Position numbers and translations under genes: made by a program
Notes under the pieces: generated by a model
What the model saw: the letters and a program-made list of their open reading frames with translations, nothing else
Databases searched by the model: none
Told to the model about the DNA's origin: nothing
Shown here: positions 9,187 to 18,626 of the stretch, one piece after another
How the letters are laid out: the number at the start of each line of letters is the position of its first letter
Numbering within the stretch: the first letter of the stretch is position 1
Assembly (NCBI GenBank): GCA_947631785.1
Contig: CANRMR010000014.1
Location: forward strand, 1-45,465
DNA: 45,465 nucleotides
From: an uncultured Clostridia bacterium
Lineage (GTDB): Bacteria; Bacillota; Clostridia; TANB77; CAG-508
Reading direction: 5' to 3'

Positions 9187-9942
9187 ATGCCAAATGTATT
9201 TACATTAGAAACAAATAAATATGCAATAAAAATAGAAAATTTTGAAGGACCATTAGATTTACTATGTCATCTAATTGATAAAAACAAAATGGACATATAT
9301 GATATTAAAATTAGTGAAATTGCAGATCAATATATAGAATATATAAATGAAATGGAAAAAATGAATTTAGAAATAACTAGTGAATTTTTAATTATGGCAT
9401 CGACTCTTCTTTATATTAAATCAAAAAGCCTTCTTCCATCACAAAAAGAAGATGAAGAAGAATTAACTGAAGAGCAATTATTAGAAAGAATTGTAGAATA
9501 CAAAAAATATAAAGAAATAACAAAAAAGCTAAGAGAAAGCTTTGAAATTTATTCAAAAAGAATGTATCATTTTCAGGAAAATATTCCGCTTCCAAAGCAA
9601 AAAATAGAAAAAAATTATACACCAGATGTAATACCATGTTTATATGAAAACTTAGTAGAAAGAAACAATCAAAAAATAAATCAAAATGCAAAAAATATAG
9701 AAAAAATTGCTATTTCAGAAAGTTATACAGTTGGAAGTAAAGTAAAGGAAATGTTTAAAGAGCTTATGAAAAAGCCAAGATTTGTATTTAACAAATTGTA
9801 TACAATTTCAAAATGTAACAAACAAGAAGTAGTAACTGCATTTACTGGATTGCTTGAATTATCAAGAAGAAGTAAAGTATCAACAAATCAAGAAAAATTA
9901 TTTGGGGACATTACAGTAGAAAAAAGAAAAAAAATATCATAA
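9187..9942 (+). CDS. scpA: Segregation and condensation protein A
   Basis: ScpA is the kleisin subunit of the SMC condensin complex. The N-terminal FEGPLDLLCHLIDKNKMDIYDI and IMASTLLYIKSKSLLP motifs are characteristic, and the C-terminal winged helix includes EEVV-like KQEVVTAFTGLLELSRR. Length 251 aa is normal. It starts 6 bp after recX. The usual partner scpB is not next to it; the next genes (DUF2953, ytfJ) are those that normally follow scpB in clostridia. Confidence 0.93.
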   Translation: MPNVFTLETNKYAIKIENFEGPLDLLCHLIDKNKMDIYDIKISEIADQYIEYINEMEKMNLEITSEFLIMASTLLYIKSKSLLPSQKEDEEELTEEQLLERIVEYKKYKEITKKLRESFEIYSKRMYHFQENIPLPKQKIEKNYTPDVIPCLYENLVERNNQKINQNAKNIEKIAISESYTVGSKVKEMFKELMKKPRFVFNKLYTISKCNKQEVVTAFTGLLELSRRSKVSTNQEKLFGDITVEKRKKIS

Positions 9943-10001
9943 GTATAAATTACTAAAAAATGGAAAAACTAATACTATAACAAACGGAAGAAGGTTTGGT
10001 T

Positions 10002-10646
10002 ATGGGATTAGTTTTTTTTATTTTAATACTATTTATTATAAGTATCATTTTTGCACTAACTGGTACAATTAAATATAAAATAGAAAAACTATATATATCT
10101 AATTGTAATAAAGATAGAAAGTTAGAAAAAAAATTCACATCTTACTTAGAATTTTATTTGTTTTCAAAAGTTAAAATTTTAAAAATAAAAATAAATCAAG
10201 ATAAATTAAAGAACAGTAAAATAAAAGAAAAAATAAAAAATATAAATATGGAAAAATTTAAGCAAGATAAAAATATAAGAAAAGAAGGTTTAAAATTAAT
10301 AAAAAAATTAAATATAAACCTAGAAAAATTTAAGCTAAAAATTAATATAGGTACAGAAAATGTATTAATATCTAGTTTTGCAGTTGCAATAGCTTCTACA
10401 ATTATACCGTTATTTTTATCAAAATATGTTAAAAAATATAGCAAAGAAAATTATTATTTTAACTTAAAACCAATATATGCAGGAGAAAATATAATAAAAA
10501 TGGAATTTAATGGTATAGTAAGTGTCAAAATGGTACATATTATTTATATAATATATGTTTATTTAAAGAAAACAAATAAAAAAGGAGAGTGTAAAAAAGA
10601 TGAACGAACATCCAATAGAAGGTCTTATGGTTACAGCTATGAATAG
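10002..10646 (+). CDS. DUF2953 family membrane protein
   Basis: This protein has an N-terminal transmembrane helix (GLVFFILILFIISIIFAL), a lysine-rich middle and a C-terminal segment with the LKPIYAG..IKMEFNGIVSVKMVHII pattern typical of DUF2953, proteins found next to ytfJ in spore-forming clostridia. The function is unknown. ATG 10002 is preferred over TTG 9996 because GGAAGAAGG ends seven bases before it. The 3' end overlaps ytfJ by 47 bp, which suggests translational coupling. Confidence 0.75.
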   Translation: MGLVFFILILFIISIIFALTGTIKYKIEKLYISNCNKDRKLEKKFTSYLEFYLFSKVKILKIKINQDKLKNSKIKEKIKNINMEKFKQDKNIRKEGLKLIKKLNINLEKFKLKINIGTENVLISSFAVAIASTIIPLFLSKYVKKYSKENYYFNLKPIYAGENIIKMEFNGIVSVKMVHIIYIIYVYLKKTNKKGECKKDERTSNRRSYGYSYE

Positions 10647-11271
10647 CATTAAAGATATGATAGATGTAAATACAATTGTAGGAGAACCTATCAATACAGA
10701 AAATGTTGTAATTATACCAATATCGAAAGTTACATTTGGATTTGCAGCAGGAGGAAGTGAATTTAAAGGAGAGACAATTGATGAATACACCAAAAAAGAA
10801 AAAGAAGAAGAAATACAATACAGGTTGCCATTTGGTGGAGGAAGTGGGGCAGGAGTAAACATTAATCCAATTGCATTTTTAGTAGTACAAGATAATCATG
10901 TAAAACTACTTCCTGTAAATCATTCATCATGTATAGATAAACTTTTAGACTATATGCCAGAGGTAATGGAAAAAGCAAATCAAATGTTATGTCAATGTAT
11001 TCAAAAGAAAAAAGGAGAAAATCAAGACAATAGTGAAAATAAAAACGAAGATAAAACAAATAAAAAAGAAAAAGACAAAAAAGAACAAGAACATAAAAAG
11101 CCAGAAGAAATTGATGTAACAATAAAAACAAAGCAACCAAAAAAGAAGGAAATGCCAAATATAATAACAACATATGAGTTTGATACATCAAAACAAGAAG
11201 ATGCAGATAAAGACATTCCAGTAATAGAGTACGAAAACTTTGATGAAGAAGAAATAGATGAAGATGAATAA
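10600..11271 (+). CDS. ytfJ: Spore protein YtfJ/GerW family
   Basis: The first ~140 residues match the GerW/YtfJ family (MNEHPIEGLMVTAM, VGEPI, SKVTFGFAAGGSEF, LPFGGGSGAGVNINPIAFLVV). In Bacillus the family is linked to spore germination. A charged Lys/Glu-rich tail of ~75 residues, rich in EDKTNKKEKDKK-type sequence and ending acidic, is longer than in typical members. ATG 10600 follows AAAGGAGAG. With DUF2953 this suggests the organism is, or descends from, a sporeformer. Confidence 0.9.
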   Translation: MNEHPIEGLMVTAMNSIKDMIDVNTIVGEPINTENVVIIPISKVTFGFAAGGSEFKGETIDEYTKKEKEEEIQYRLPFGGGSGAGVNINPIAFLVVQDNHVKLLPVNHSSCIDKLLDYMPEVMEKANQMLCQCIQKKKGENQDNSENKNEDKTNKKEKDKKEQEHKKPEEIDVTIKTKQPKKKEMPNIITTYEFDTSKQEDADKDIPVIEYENFDEEEIDEDE

Positions 11272-11307
11272 AAATATAGACAACAATTAAATACTTCACA
11301 TAAACAC

Positions 11308-11336
11308 TTGCAAAAACTAAAATCATATATTATAAT
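11308..11336 (+). promoter_or_regulatory. Promoter for the HNH/ParB-like gene
   Basis: TTGCAA, 17 bp spacer, perfect TATAAT, located 33 bp before the ATG. Confidence 0.65.
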
Positions 11337-11368
11337 ATTACCAAATAATTATGTTAGGAGGAAAATTT

Positions 11369-12043
11369 ATGATTATAAATTTACCTAATGATTTTGCTTA
11401 TGAAGCACAAGGAACAAGTGGATATGGATATGCATATGTAGATAAGGAGCGGAAGAAACTTATACTTAAAGGAAATATTAGTTATTCTAGGGTAATTACA
11501 AAGTTAATGTATGATTTAAATGAACATGAAATATGTCCATACTGTGGCTGCAGATTAAGTAAAGCTACAACTACATTAGATCATTGTATTCCCGTAGACA
11601 GAGGTGGACCTACTATCCCAGAGAATTTAATTATTTGCTGTTCAAATTGCAACGAAGAAAAAGGTAACATGAATAAGGAGGAATATTTATTTTATCGTAC
11701 TTTAAAAACAAACAGTGAAAAAATAGAGTACAAAAAAATTTTAGAAAAGTTTTGTACAAAAACAAAGATGCAAAAAGGATGTGATATTCCTAACGAATGG
11801 ACAATAGATCCAAAAGAAATAGATATTTTTGTTTCTATAAATTTTCGGGAGAATATAAAAAGAAGTAAAAAGTACCAAAAAGTAAAGAAAAACTATAAAA
11901 AGTATGGAAAATTGATATATCCAGTTATTTCAGACGAAAATGGTATTTTACTAGATGGTTTTTATTCACTTATGTATTCTAAGGAAAATAACATTTCGGA
12001 TATTACAATTGTCAAACTAGACAATGTCGAAAGAAGATGCTAA
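11369..12043 (+). CDS. HNH endonuclease with ParB-like C-terminal domain
   Basis: Residues ~50-100 form an HNH finger: CPYCGC, LDHCIPVDRGG, NLIICCSNCNEEKGN. Residues ~165-220 (YPVISDENGILLDGFYSLMYSK..ITIVKLD) resemble the ParB/sulfiredoxin-like nuclease fold. The ATG at 11369 follows TTAGGAGG; an in-frame ATG at 11351 lies before that site. The gene is monocistronic with its own promoter and terminator and belongs to no neighbour pathway, so it may be a transferred element. It carries the only two CGG codons in the window (11450, 11846) that sit in an uninterrupted frame. Substrate and role are unknown. Confidence 0.75.
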   Translation: MIINLPNDFAYEAQGTSGYGYAYVDKERKKLILKGNISYSRVITKLMYDLNEHEICPYCGCRLSKATTTLDHCIPVDRGGPTIPENLIICCSNCNEEKGNMNKEEYLFYRTLKTNSEKIEYKKILEKFCTKTKMQKGCDIPNEWTIDPKEIDIFVSINFRENIKRSKKYQKVKKNYKKYGKLIYPVISDENGILLDGFYSLMYSKENNISDITIVKLDNVERRC

Positions 12044-12051
12044 GTAAGAAA

Positions 12052-12084
12052 GAAGAGAACCTAAGTTTTAGGTTCTTTTCTTTG
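12052..12084 (+). terminator. Intrinsic terminator of the HNH gene
   Basis: AAGAGAACCTAA pairs with TTAGGTTCTTTT around a short loop, ending in a T-rich run. Confidence 0.8.
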
Positions 12085-12103
12085 TGCAATAGAAATAATT
12101 TGC

Positions 12104-12132
12104 TTGCATTTTAAAACTAATTATTATATAAT
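12104..12132 (+). promoter_or_regulatory. Promoter of the pyrK-pyrD operon
   Basis: TTGCAT, 17 bp spacer, TATAAT; the pyrK start follows 40 bp later. No PyrR-type attenuator fits in this short leader. Confidence 0.6.
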
Positions 12133-12172
12133 TCAAATAGTTTATTAAGGTTAAGAAGGAAGGAGTTTTATT

Positions 12173-12961
12173 ATGGGTTTAAATGTTAAAGCAAAACTTG
12201 TTATAAAAGAACAATTAAAACCAGATATTTTTAAATTTGGAATATCTGCAAAAGAAATTGCGAATATTGCAAAACCTGGACAATTCTTAGAAATAAGAGT
12301 TACAGATAATATAGTTCCATTTTTAAGAAGACCAATTAGTATATACAATGTTGATAAACAAAATGGCATTGTTGAGTTTATTTTTCAAGTAAAAGGTAAT
12401 GGAACAAAAATATTATCAAGCAAAAATATTGGTGATGAAATTGATATAGTAGGTCCTCTAGGAAACGGAACTTTTAATATATACGAAAACAAAAAAATTG
12501 CAATTTTAGGTGGAGGAATAGGTGTATTTCCATTACATGAACTTGCTAAAAACCTAAAAGATAAATCAGAAGTTAATGTCTATTTAGGATTTAAAAATAA
12601 AGATGCAGTTGTTTTAGAAGATGAATTTAAAAAAGTTTCAGACAAATTTGTAATTACAACTGACGATGGAAGCTATGGAATTAAAGGATTTGCAATAAAT
12701 GAGCTAGAAAAGGATATAGAAGAGAAAAAAATAGAGTATATATATGCATGTGGACCACTTCCAATGTTAAAAGCAATAAGAAACTTAAGCATAGAAAAAA
12801 ATATACCATGTCAAATTTCCTTAGAAGAGAAAATGGCATGCGGACTAGGAGTATGCTTAGGATGTGCAGTAAAAAAAGCAAATACTGAAAATGATAAAAC
12901 AGAATATACTTATGTTTGTAGAAATGGACCAGTATTTAATGCAAAATCTGTTGAAATATAA
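12173..12961 (+). CDS. pyrK: Dihydroorotate dehydrogenase electron-transfer subunit
   Basis: PyrK carries FAD and a 2Fe-2S cluster and passes electrons from PyrD to NAD in pyrimidine synthesis. An FAD-binding region with FLRRPISIYNV and an NAD-binding region with ILGGGIGVFPL are present. The cluster cysteines are C223, C228, C231 and C249 in the CGLGVCLGC and YVCRNGPVF motifs. Length 262 aa is normal. AAGGAAGGAG precedes the ATG. pyrD starts 18 bp downstream, so the heterotetrameric type 1B enzyme is encoded together. Confidence 0.96.
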   Translation: MGLNVKAKLVIKEQLKPDIFKFGISAKEIANIAKPGQFLEIRVTDNIVPFLRRPISIYNVDKQNGIVEFIFQVKGNGTKILSSKNIGDEIDIVGPLGNGTFNIYENKKIAILGGGIGVFPLHELAKNLKDKSEVNVYLGFKNKDAVVLEDEFKKVSDKFVITTDDGSYGIKGFAINELEKDIEEKKIEYIYACGPLPMLKAIRNLSIEKNIPCQISLEEKMACGLGVCLGCAVKKANTENDKTEYTYVCRNGPVFNAKSVEI

Positions 12962-12979
12962 AAATTAGGAGGTATATGT

Positions 12980-13901
12980 ATGAAAACAGAAATTAATTTT
13001 GCAGGAATTAAAATGAAAAATCCAATAACTGTTGCTTCAGGAACATTTGGATATGGAAGTGAATATAGTAATTTTATCGACTTAAACAAATTAGGTGCTA
13101 TTATAACAAAAGGAGTATCATATGTGCCAAAAACTGGAAACAAATCACCTAGAGTTTGTGAAACTCCAGCTGGGATGATTAATTCTATAGGATTAGAAAA
13201 TCCAGGAATTGATTATTTTATAGATAATGCTATGCCATTTCTTAGTAAGTACGATACAGCAGTTATAGTAAATGCATTTGGAGGAGCGGGTGGAACAGTA
13301 AAAGACTATGTAAATGTATGTGAAGTTTTAAACAAATTAGATATAGATGGAGTAGAGTTAAATTTATCATGTCCAAATGTATCATCACGGATGTATGGCA
13401 TATGGAACAACATATGATGGAGTAAAAGAAATTACAACAGCTTGCAGAAAAGTACTAACAAACAAACCTCTTATTGTAAAACTTACACCAAATGTAACAG
13501 ATATAACAATTCCAGCAAAAGCAGCAAAAGATGCTGGAGCAGATGCAGTTTCATTAATTAATACATTTACAGCCATGGTTATTGATACAAATACAAGAAA
13601 ACCAGTACTTGGGAATAATACAGGTGGACTTTCAGGACCTGCAATAAGACCAATTGCAGTACGTATGGTATATCAAGTAGCTAAAGCTGTTGATATTCCA
13701 ATTTTAGGTCTTGGTGGTATTGTAACAGGAAATGATGCAATAGAATTTATGTTAGCTGGAGCTACAGCTGTGTCAATTGGATCAGGTAATTTTTATAATC
13801 CAAATACAAGTATCAATGTAATAAATGAAGTAGAAGAATATATGACAAAACATAATATAGACGATATAAATAGTATTATAGGTGCTGTTGAGATGAACTA
13901 A
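12980..13901 (+). CDS. pyrD: Dihydroorotate dehydrogenase B catalytic subunit, split by a +1 shift at CGG
   Basis: PyrD oxidises dihydroorotate to orotate with FMN. Family motifs are clear: ITVASGTFGYGSEY, TKGVS, NSIGLENPG, LNLSCPNV, IVKLTPNV, GGLSGPAIRP and ILGLGGIVTGNDA. At 13388 an in-frame CGG follows GTA TCA TCA; omitting its C gives CPNVSSGCMAYGTTY, aligning the usual CPNV..GGMAFG motif that bears the active-site cysteine. The corrected product is 306 aa, the family length. Unshifted translation ends at 13417. The enzyme is central to pyrimidine synthesis, which argues against a true loss. Confidence 0.92.
13388..13390 (+). other. CGG frameshift site 2 (pyrD)
   Basis: The upstream frame reads TCA TCA CGG ATG; omission of C gives TCA TCA GGA TGT ATG (S S G C M), restoring the active-site loop. 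Confidence 0.88.
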
Positions 13902-13924
13902 AAATAAAAAGAAAGGAGAAAATA

Positions 13925-16540
13925 ATGTTAAAGCTGAAAAACATTACAAAAACATACATAAGTGGAAGTGAAAAAGTAGAAGCATTAAAAGGAATAGATA
14001 TTGAATTTAGAAAATCAGAATTTGTTTCCATTTTAGGTCAAAGTGGTTGTGGAAAAACCACTTTATTAAATATTATTGGAGGATTAGATAGATATACAAC
14101 AGGTGATTTAATAATAAATGGTAAATCTACAAAAGACTTTAAAGATAGAGATTGGGATGCATACAGAAACTATGCTGTTGGTTTTGTATTTCAAAGTTAT
14201 AATCTAATTAGCCATCAAACTGTACTAGCTAACGTAGAACTAGCCCTTACAATATCTGGAGTATCTAGAAAACAAAGAAGACAAAGAGCAATAAAGGCAT
14301 TAGAAGAAGTGGGATTAAAAGAACAAATACATAAAAAACCAAATGAATTATCAGGTGGGCAAATGCAAAGGGTTGCAATAGCAAGAGCATTAGTTAATGA
14401 CCCAGATATTATACTTGCAGATGAGCCAACAGGTGCATTAGATACAAAAACAAGTGTCCAAGTTATGGAGATTTTAAAGAAAATTTCAAAAAATAAGCTA
14501 ATTGTTATGGTTACACATAATCCAGAACTTGCAGAAAAATATTCAAATAGAATAATAAAAATATTAGATGGAAAGATTACAGATGATTCTAATCCAATTA
14601 AAGATGTAAAACAAGAAACAGTTAAAAATAATGAAAAAAGAAGAACATCTATGAAATTTTTTACAGCATTTAGATTAAGCTTAAATAATTTGATGACTAA
14701 AAAGGGAAGAACGTTACTTACATCATTTGCAGGAAGTATTGGGATAATAGGTATTGCATTAATACTTGCAATATCAACAGGTGTACAAAACTATATTAAT
14801 AAAGTAGAAGAAGATACATTATCATCTTATCCAGTTACAATTGAAGAGACAACAATTGATATGTCTAGTATGATAGAGACCTTAATGGGAGAAGTAGACC
14901 AAAAAGAAGGTCAAAATGAAGATGGAAAGATATATTCTTCTGATATTATGGATGAAATGATAACAACATTATCTAATAAAATAGAAACAAATAATTTAAC
15001 AGAACTTAAAAAATATATCGAAAATACAGATAATGAAATTAAAAACAGTAGTAATGCAATACAATATAGTTACAATTTAAATATAAACTTATATAAGCCA
15101 GAAACAGATAAAGACATTGTTAGAGTAAACCCAAGCACAGTACTAGATAGTATGGGAATGGGAGATATGGTAGAGGCACAAAATAATTCTAGCTTAATGT
15201 CTATGATGGGATCTTCTTCTATGGGAATGTCATCACAAAATAATGTATGGACAGAAATGCTAGATAATGAAGAACTACTAAAATCACAATATGATTTACT
15301 TGCAGGTTCATGGCCAACAAATTACAATGAAGTAGTTTTAATAGTTGGTCAAAATAACGAAATAAGTGACTATGCTTTATATTCATTAGGATTAAAAGAT
15401 CAAGAAGAAATTAAACAAAAAATGGATGCAATAGAAAAAGGTGAAAAAACTGATAAGTCAGAAGAAACATCATATACATATGAAGAAATACTAAATTTAA
15501 AATATAAATTAATTTTAAATTCAGACTATTATAAAAAAGAAAATGGAGTATGGCTAGATAAATCTGAAGATGAAGAATTTATGAAAGAAAAAATTGCAGG
15601 TGCAGAAGAAATAAAGGTTGTAGGAATTATTAAACAAAATGAGCAATCAGTTGCAACATCGATGACAGGTGGAATTGGTTATACAAGTGCATTAAAAGAA
15701 TATGTTATAAATAAATCAAATGAATCTGAAATTGTTAAAGAGCAAAAAGAAGATGAAGGGACAAATGTATTTTCAGGCTTAAAATTCCCAACAGAAGAAG
15801 AAAAAAATAAAACATTTGATTATAGCACATTAACTAATGAGCAAAAAATGGCTATGAGTAGATTAAGCAGTGAAGAAATTGCAGCATTAATGGAAGCATA
15901 TACAGAAAATAAAAATGCAAGCTATGAAAAAAATCTAGAAAAATTAGGAGCAATAGACTTAAATGATCCATCAGCAATTAGCATATATCCAAAAGACTTT
16001 GATTCAAAAGAAAGGATATCTAATGCTATAGAAGAATACAATCAAAAACAAAAAGATGAAGGAAAAGAAGAAAACACAATTAATTATACAGATATTGTTG
16101 GTACTATGATGAAATCTGTAAGTAGAATTATTGACACAATAAGTTATGTACTAATTGCATTTGTTGCAATATCACTTGTTGTATCTTCTATAATGATTGG
16201 TATAATTACATATATTTCTGTATTAGAAAGAACAAAAGAAATTGGAATATTAAGGTCAATTGGGGCATCTAAGAAAGATATTTCTAGAGTATTTAATGCC
16301 GAAACCCTAATTATAGGACTAATATCGGGGTTAATTGGAATTGGAGTAACAGTGCTACTTACATTTCCAATAAATAAAATGATATACGCAGTAACAAATG
16401 TAAGTGTTACAACTAAAGTGCCATTTGCAGCAGGTGCAATACTAGTTGGAATTAGCATGTTACTTACAATTATAGCAGGATTAATTCCAGCAAAAATGGC
16501 AAGTAAAAAGGACCCAGTAATTGCACTTAGAACAGAATAA
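13925..16540 (+). CDS. MacB-like ABC exporter, ATPase fused to FtsX-type permease
   Basis: The N-terminal ATPase has Walker A GQSGCGKTT at residues 38-46, Q-loop Q90, signature LSGGQ at 142-146 and Walker B IILADEP at 162-168. A linker leads to the first membrane helix (~250-275). A large extracytoplasmic region of ~450 residues follows, then three C-terminal helices with the FtsX pattern LERTKEIGILRSIGASKKDI. This one-polypeptide layout (871 aa) is that of MacB/type VII ABC proteins, which act as mechanotransducers for peptides or lipoproteins. Substrate is unknown. It starts 23 bp after pyrD and may share its transcript. Confidence 0.9.
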   Translation: MLKLKNITKTYISGSEKVEALKGIDIEFRKSEFVSILGQSGCGKTTLLNIIGGLDRYTTGDLIINGKSTKDFKDRDWDAYRNYAVGFVFQSYNLISHQTVLANVELALTISGVSRKQRRQRAIKALEEVGLKEQIHKKPNELSGGQMQRVAIARALVNDPDIILADEPTGALDTKTSVQVMEILKKISKNKLIVMVTHNPELAEKYSNRIIKILDGKITDDSNPIKDVKQETVKNNEKRRTSMKFFTAFRLSLNNLMTKKGRTLLTSFAGSIGIIGIALILAISTGVQNYINKVEEDTLSSYPVTIEETTIDMSSMIETLMGEVDQKEGQNEDGKIYSSDIMDEMITTLSNKIETNNLTELKKYIENTDNEIKNSSNAIQYSYNLNINLYKPETDKDIVRVNPSTVLDSMGMGDMVEAQNNSSLMSMMGSSSMGMSSQNNVWTEMLDNEELLKSQYDLLAGSWPTNYNEVVLIVGQNNEISDYALYSLGLKDQEEIKQKMDAIEKGEKTDKSEETSYTYEEILNLKYKLILNSDYYKKENGVWLDKSEDEEFMKEKIAGAEEIKVVGIIKQNEQSVATSMTGGIGYTSALKEYVINKSNESEIVKEQKEDEGTNVFSGLKFPTEEEKNKTFDYSTLTNEQKMAMSRLSSEEIAALMEAYTENKNASYEKNLEKLGAIDLNDPSAISIYPKDFDSKERISNAIEEYNQKQKDEGKEENTINYTDIVGTMMKSVSRIIDTISYVLIAFVAISLVVSSIMIGIITYISVLERTKEIGILRSIGASKKDISRVFNAETLIIGLISGLIGIGVTVLLTFPINKMIYAVTNVSVTTKVPFAAGAILVGISMLLTIIAGLIPAKMASKKDPVIALRTE

Positions 16541-16558
16541 GAAAGAGGTAAAATAAAC

Positions 16559-18565
16559 GTGGAAAAAGAAGAAAATATATTAGGAACAGAAAAAATTGGA
16601 AAATTAATAAAAAAGTTTTCTATTCCTTGTATCATATCATTACTTGTAAACTCATTGTATAATATGGTAGACCAAGTATTTATTGGTTGGGGAGTAGGTT
16701 ATTTAGGAAATGGAGCAACAAATGTAGTGTTTCCAATTACAATGGTTTGCTTAGCATTTTCATTAATGTTTGGAGATGGAGCATCTAGCTATTTAAGCTT
16801 AAAACTAGGAGAAAAAAAGGAAAAAGAAGCGGCAAAAGGTGTAGGAAATGGAGTTATGATTTCAGTTGTAGTGGCAATCTTATTTTGCGCAATTGTATTA
16901 ATATTTTTGCCACAACTACTTAATGCATTTGGATGTACAGATGCATTAAGAGACTATGCTTTAGGTTATGGAAGAATAATAGCAATTGGTATACCTTTTA
17001 TGATGATAGGAACAACATTAAATTCTATAATAAGAGCAGATGGAAGCCCAAAATACTCTATGATATCAATGGTAACAGGTGCTGTATTAAACACAGCATT
17101 AGATCCAATATTTATTTTTGTATTTAAAATGGGAGTCGAAGGTGCAGCCATTGCAACAATATTTAGTCAATTTATAACATTTATATTAAATGCATTATAT
17201 ATTAAAAGATTTAAAACAATAAAGATAAATAAAGAAAGTATAAAGCCAAACTGGACAATATTAAGAAAAGTAAGTATGCTAGGAATAAGCAGTTTTATAA
17301 CACAAATGAGCTTTGTATGTGTTGTAGCAATTGAAAATAATTTACTTGGTAAATACGGTACAGAATCTAAATTTGGTTCTGAAATACCAATTACTGTTGT
17401 TGGAATAGTAATGAAAATAAGTCAAATTTTAAATAGCATTATTTTAGGAATTGCAGTAGGAGCACAACCAATTTTTGGATATAATTATGGAGCAAGAAAA
17501 TTTGACAGAGTAAAAGAAGCACTAAAAAAGGTATTAGGTTTAAGTGTTATAATAAGTACAATTGCATTTATACTATTCCAAACAATACCAGATAAACTAA
17601 TTGCATTATTCGGTAGTGGAAACGAAACGTACATAGAATTTGCTTGCTTAACATTTAGAACATATTTACTACTATGTATTTGTAATGGAATACAAATACC
17701 TTCAGGAATTTTCTTCCAAGCAATTGGAAAAAGTAGTAAAAGTGCAATTTTATCATTATCAAGACAAATAGTATTATTAATTCCAGCCATGATAATTTTA
17801 AGTAATGTTTTTGGAATTATGGGAATTTTATATGCAGGACCTGTAGCAGATGGATTAGCATTTACACTTGCTGCTGTATTCTTAGTATTGCAAGTTAAAA
17901 AGTTAAATAAAAAAGAAATAGATGAGCCAAAAATAGAAGAACAAGTAAATAACGATTATAAACAATTAGATAACAAAATAGTAATAACAATTGCAAGAGA
18001 ATATGGATCAGGTGGAAGATATATAGGAAAACTTGTTGCAAATAAGCTAGGAATTAAATTATACGATAAACAAATAATTGCTAATATTGCCAAAGAAACA
18101 GGATTATCTGAAGAATATATTAAAGATAATGAACAAAAAAGAAATATTTTAGAAGCATTAAATAATGGATATTATTATGGATTAAACAACAGTGATGAAT
18201 TATTTGTTAAAGAATCAGAATTAATTAAAAAAATAGCAAATAAGGAATCTTGTGTTATTGTAGGTAGATGTGCAAACTTTATTTTAAAAGACCAAAAAAA
18301 TGTACTAAAAATATTTATTCACAGCAGCATGGAAAATAAAATTAAAAGAGCAATAAAATATTATAACCTAGATGAAGCAAAAGCTAAAAAACAAATAAAC
18401 CAAATTAATAAATTAAGAGCAAATCACTATAAATACTATACAGAAAAAGAATGGAACGACTATTCAAATTACGATATTGTAATAGATAGTGATGGTGTTG
18501 GAATAGAGCAAACAGTAGACTTAATTTGCAATATGGTAAATAAAAAAGAATATGTAACAAATTAA
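16559..18565 (+). CDS. MATE-family efflux transporter fused to a cytidylate-kinase-like domain
   Basis: Residues 1-450 form a twelve-helix MATE transporter (PCIISLLVNSLYNMVDQVFIG at the start, GAQPIFGYNYGARKF in the second half). After a charged linker, residues ~475-660 match the cytidylate kinase-like family: ITIAREYGSGGRYIGK is the nucleotide-binding loop, then LYDKQIIANIAKETGLSEEYI, CVIVGRCANFIL and a late DIVIDSDGVG segment. The GTG start follows GAAAGAGGT. The kinase domain is expected in the cytoplasm. Whether it phosphorylates a nucleotide or regulates transport cannot be told from sequence. The frame is continuous, so the fusion is not an assembly join at a stop. Confidence 0.88.
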   Translation: MEKEENILGTEKIGKLIKKFSIPCIISLLVNSLYNMVDQVFIGWGVGYLGNGATNVVFPITMVCLAFSLMFGDGASSYLSLKLGEKKEKEAAKGVGNGVMISVVVAILFCAIVLIFLPQLLNAFGCTDALRDYALGYGRIIAIGIPFMMIGTTLNSIIRADGSPKYSMISMVTGAVLNTALDPIFIFVFKMGVEGAAIATIFSQFITFILNALYIKRFKTIKINKESIKPNWTILRKVSMLGISSFITQMSFVCVVAIENNLLGKYGTESKFGSEIPITVVGIVMKISQILNSIILGIAVGAQPIFGYNYGARKFDRVKEALKKVLGLSVIISTIAFILFQTIPDKLIALFGSGNETYIEFACLTFRTYLLLCICNGIQIPSGIFFQAIGKSSKSAILSLSRQIVLLIPAMIILSNVFGIMGILYAGPVADGLAFTLAAVFLVLQVKKLNKKEIDEPKIEEQVNNDYKQLDNKIVITIAREYGSGGRYIGKLVANKLGIKLYDKQIIANIAKETGLSEEYIKDNEQKRNILEALNNGYYYGLNNSDELFVKESELIKKIANKESCVIVGRCANFILKDQKNVLKIFIHSSMENKIKRAIKYYNLDEAKAKKQINQINKLRANHYKYYTEKEWNDYSNYDIVIDSDGVGIEQTVDLICNMVNKKEYVTN

Positions 18566-18626
18566 ATATTATTATAAAATGTATTAAATCAATAAAATTG
18601 AAATAAAATAATATAAGGAGATACAA

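Noticed and set aside
11369-12043. HNH gene as part of a prophage
   Set aside because: No other phage gene, integrase or attachment site lies nearby.
18566-18626. Manganese riboswitch before mntP
   Set aside because: The gap is only 61 bp and lacks the conserved loops.
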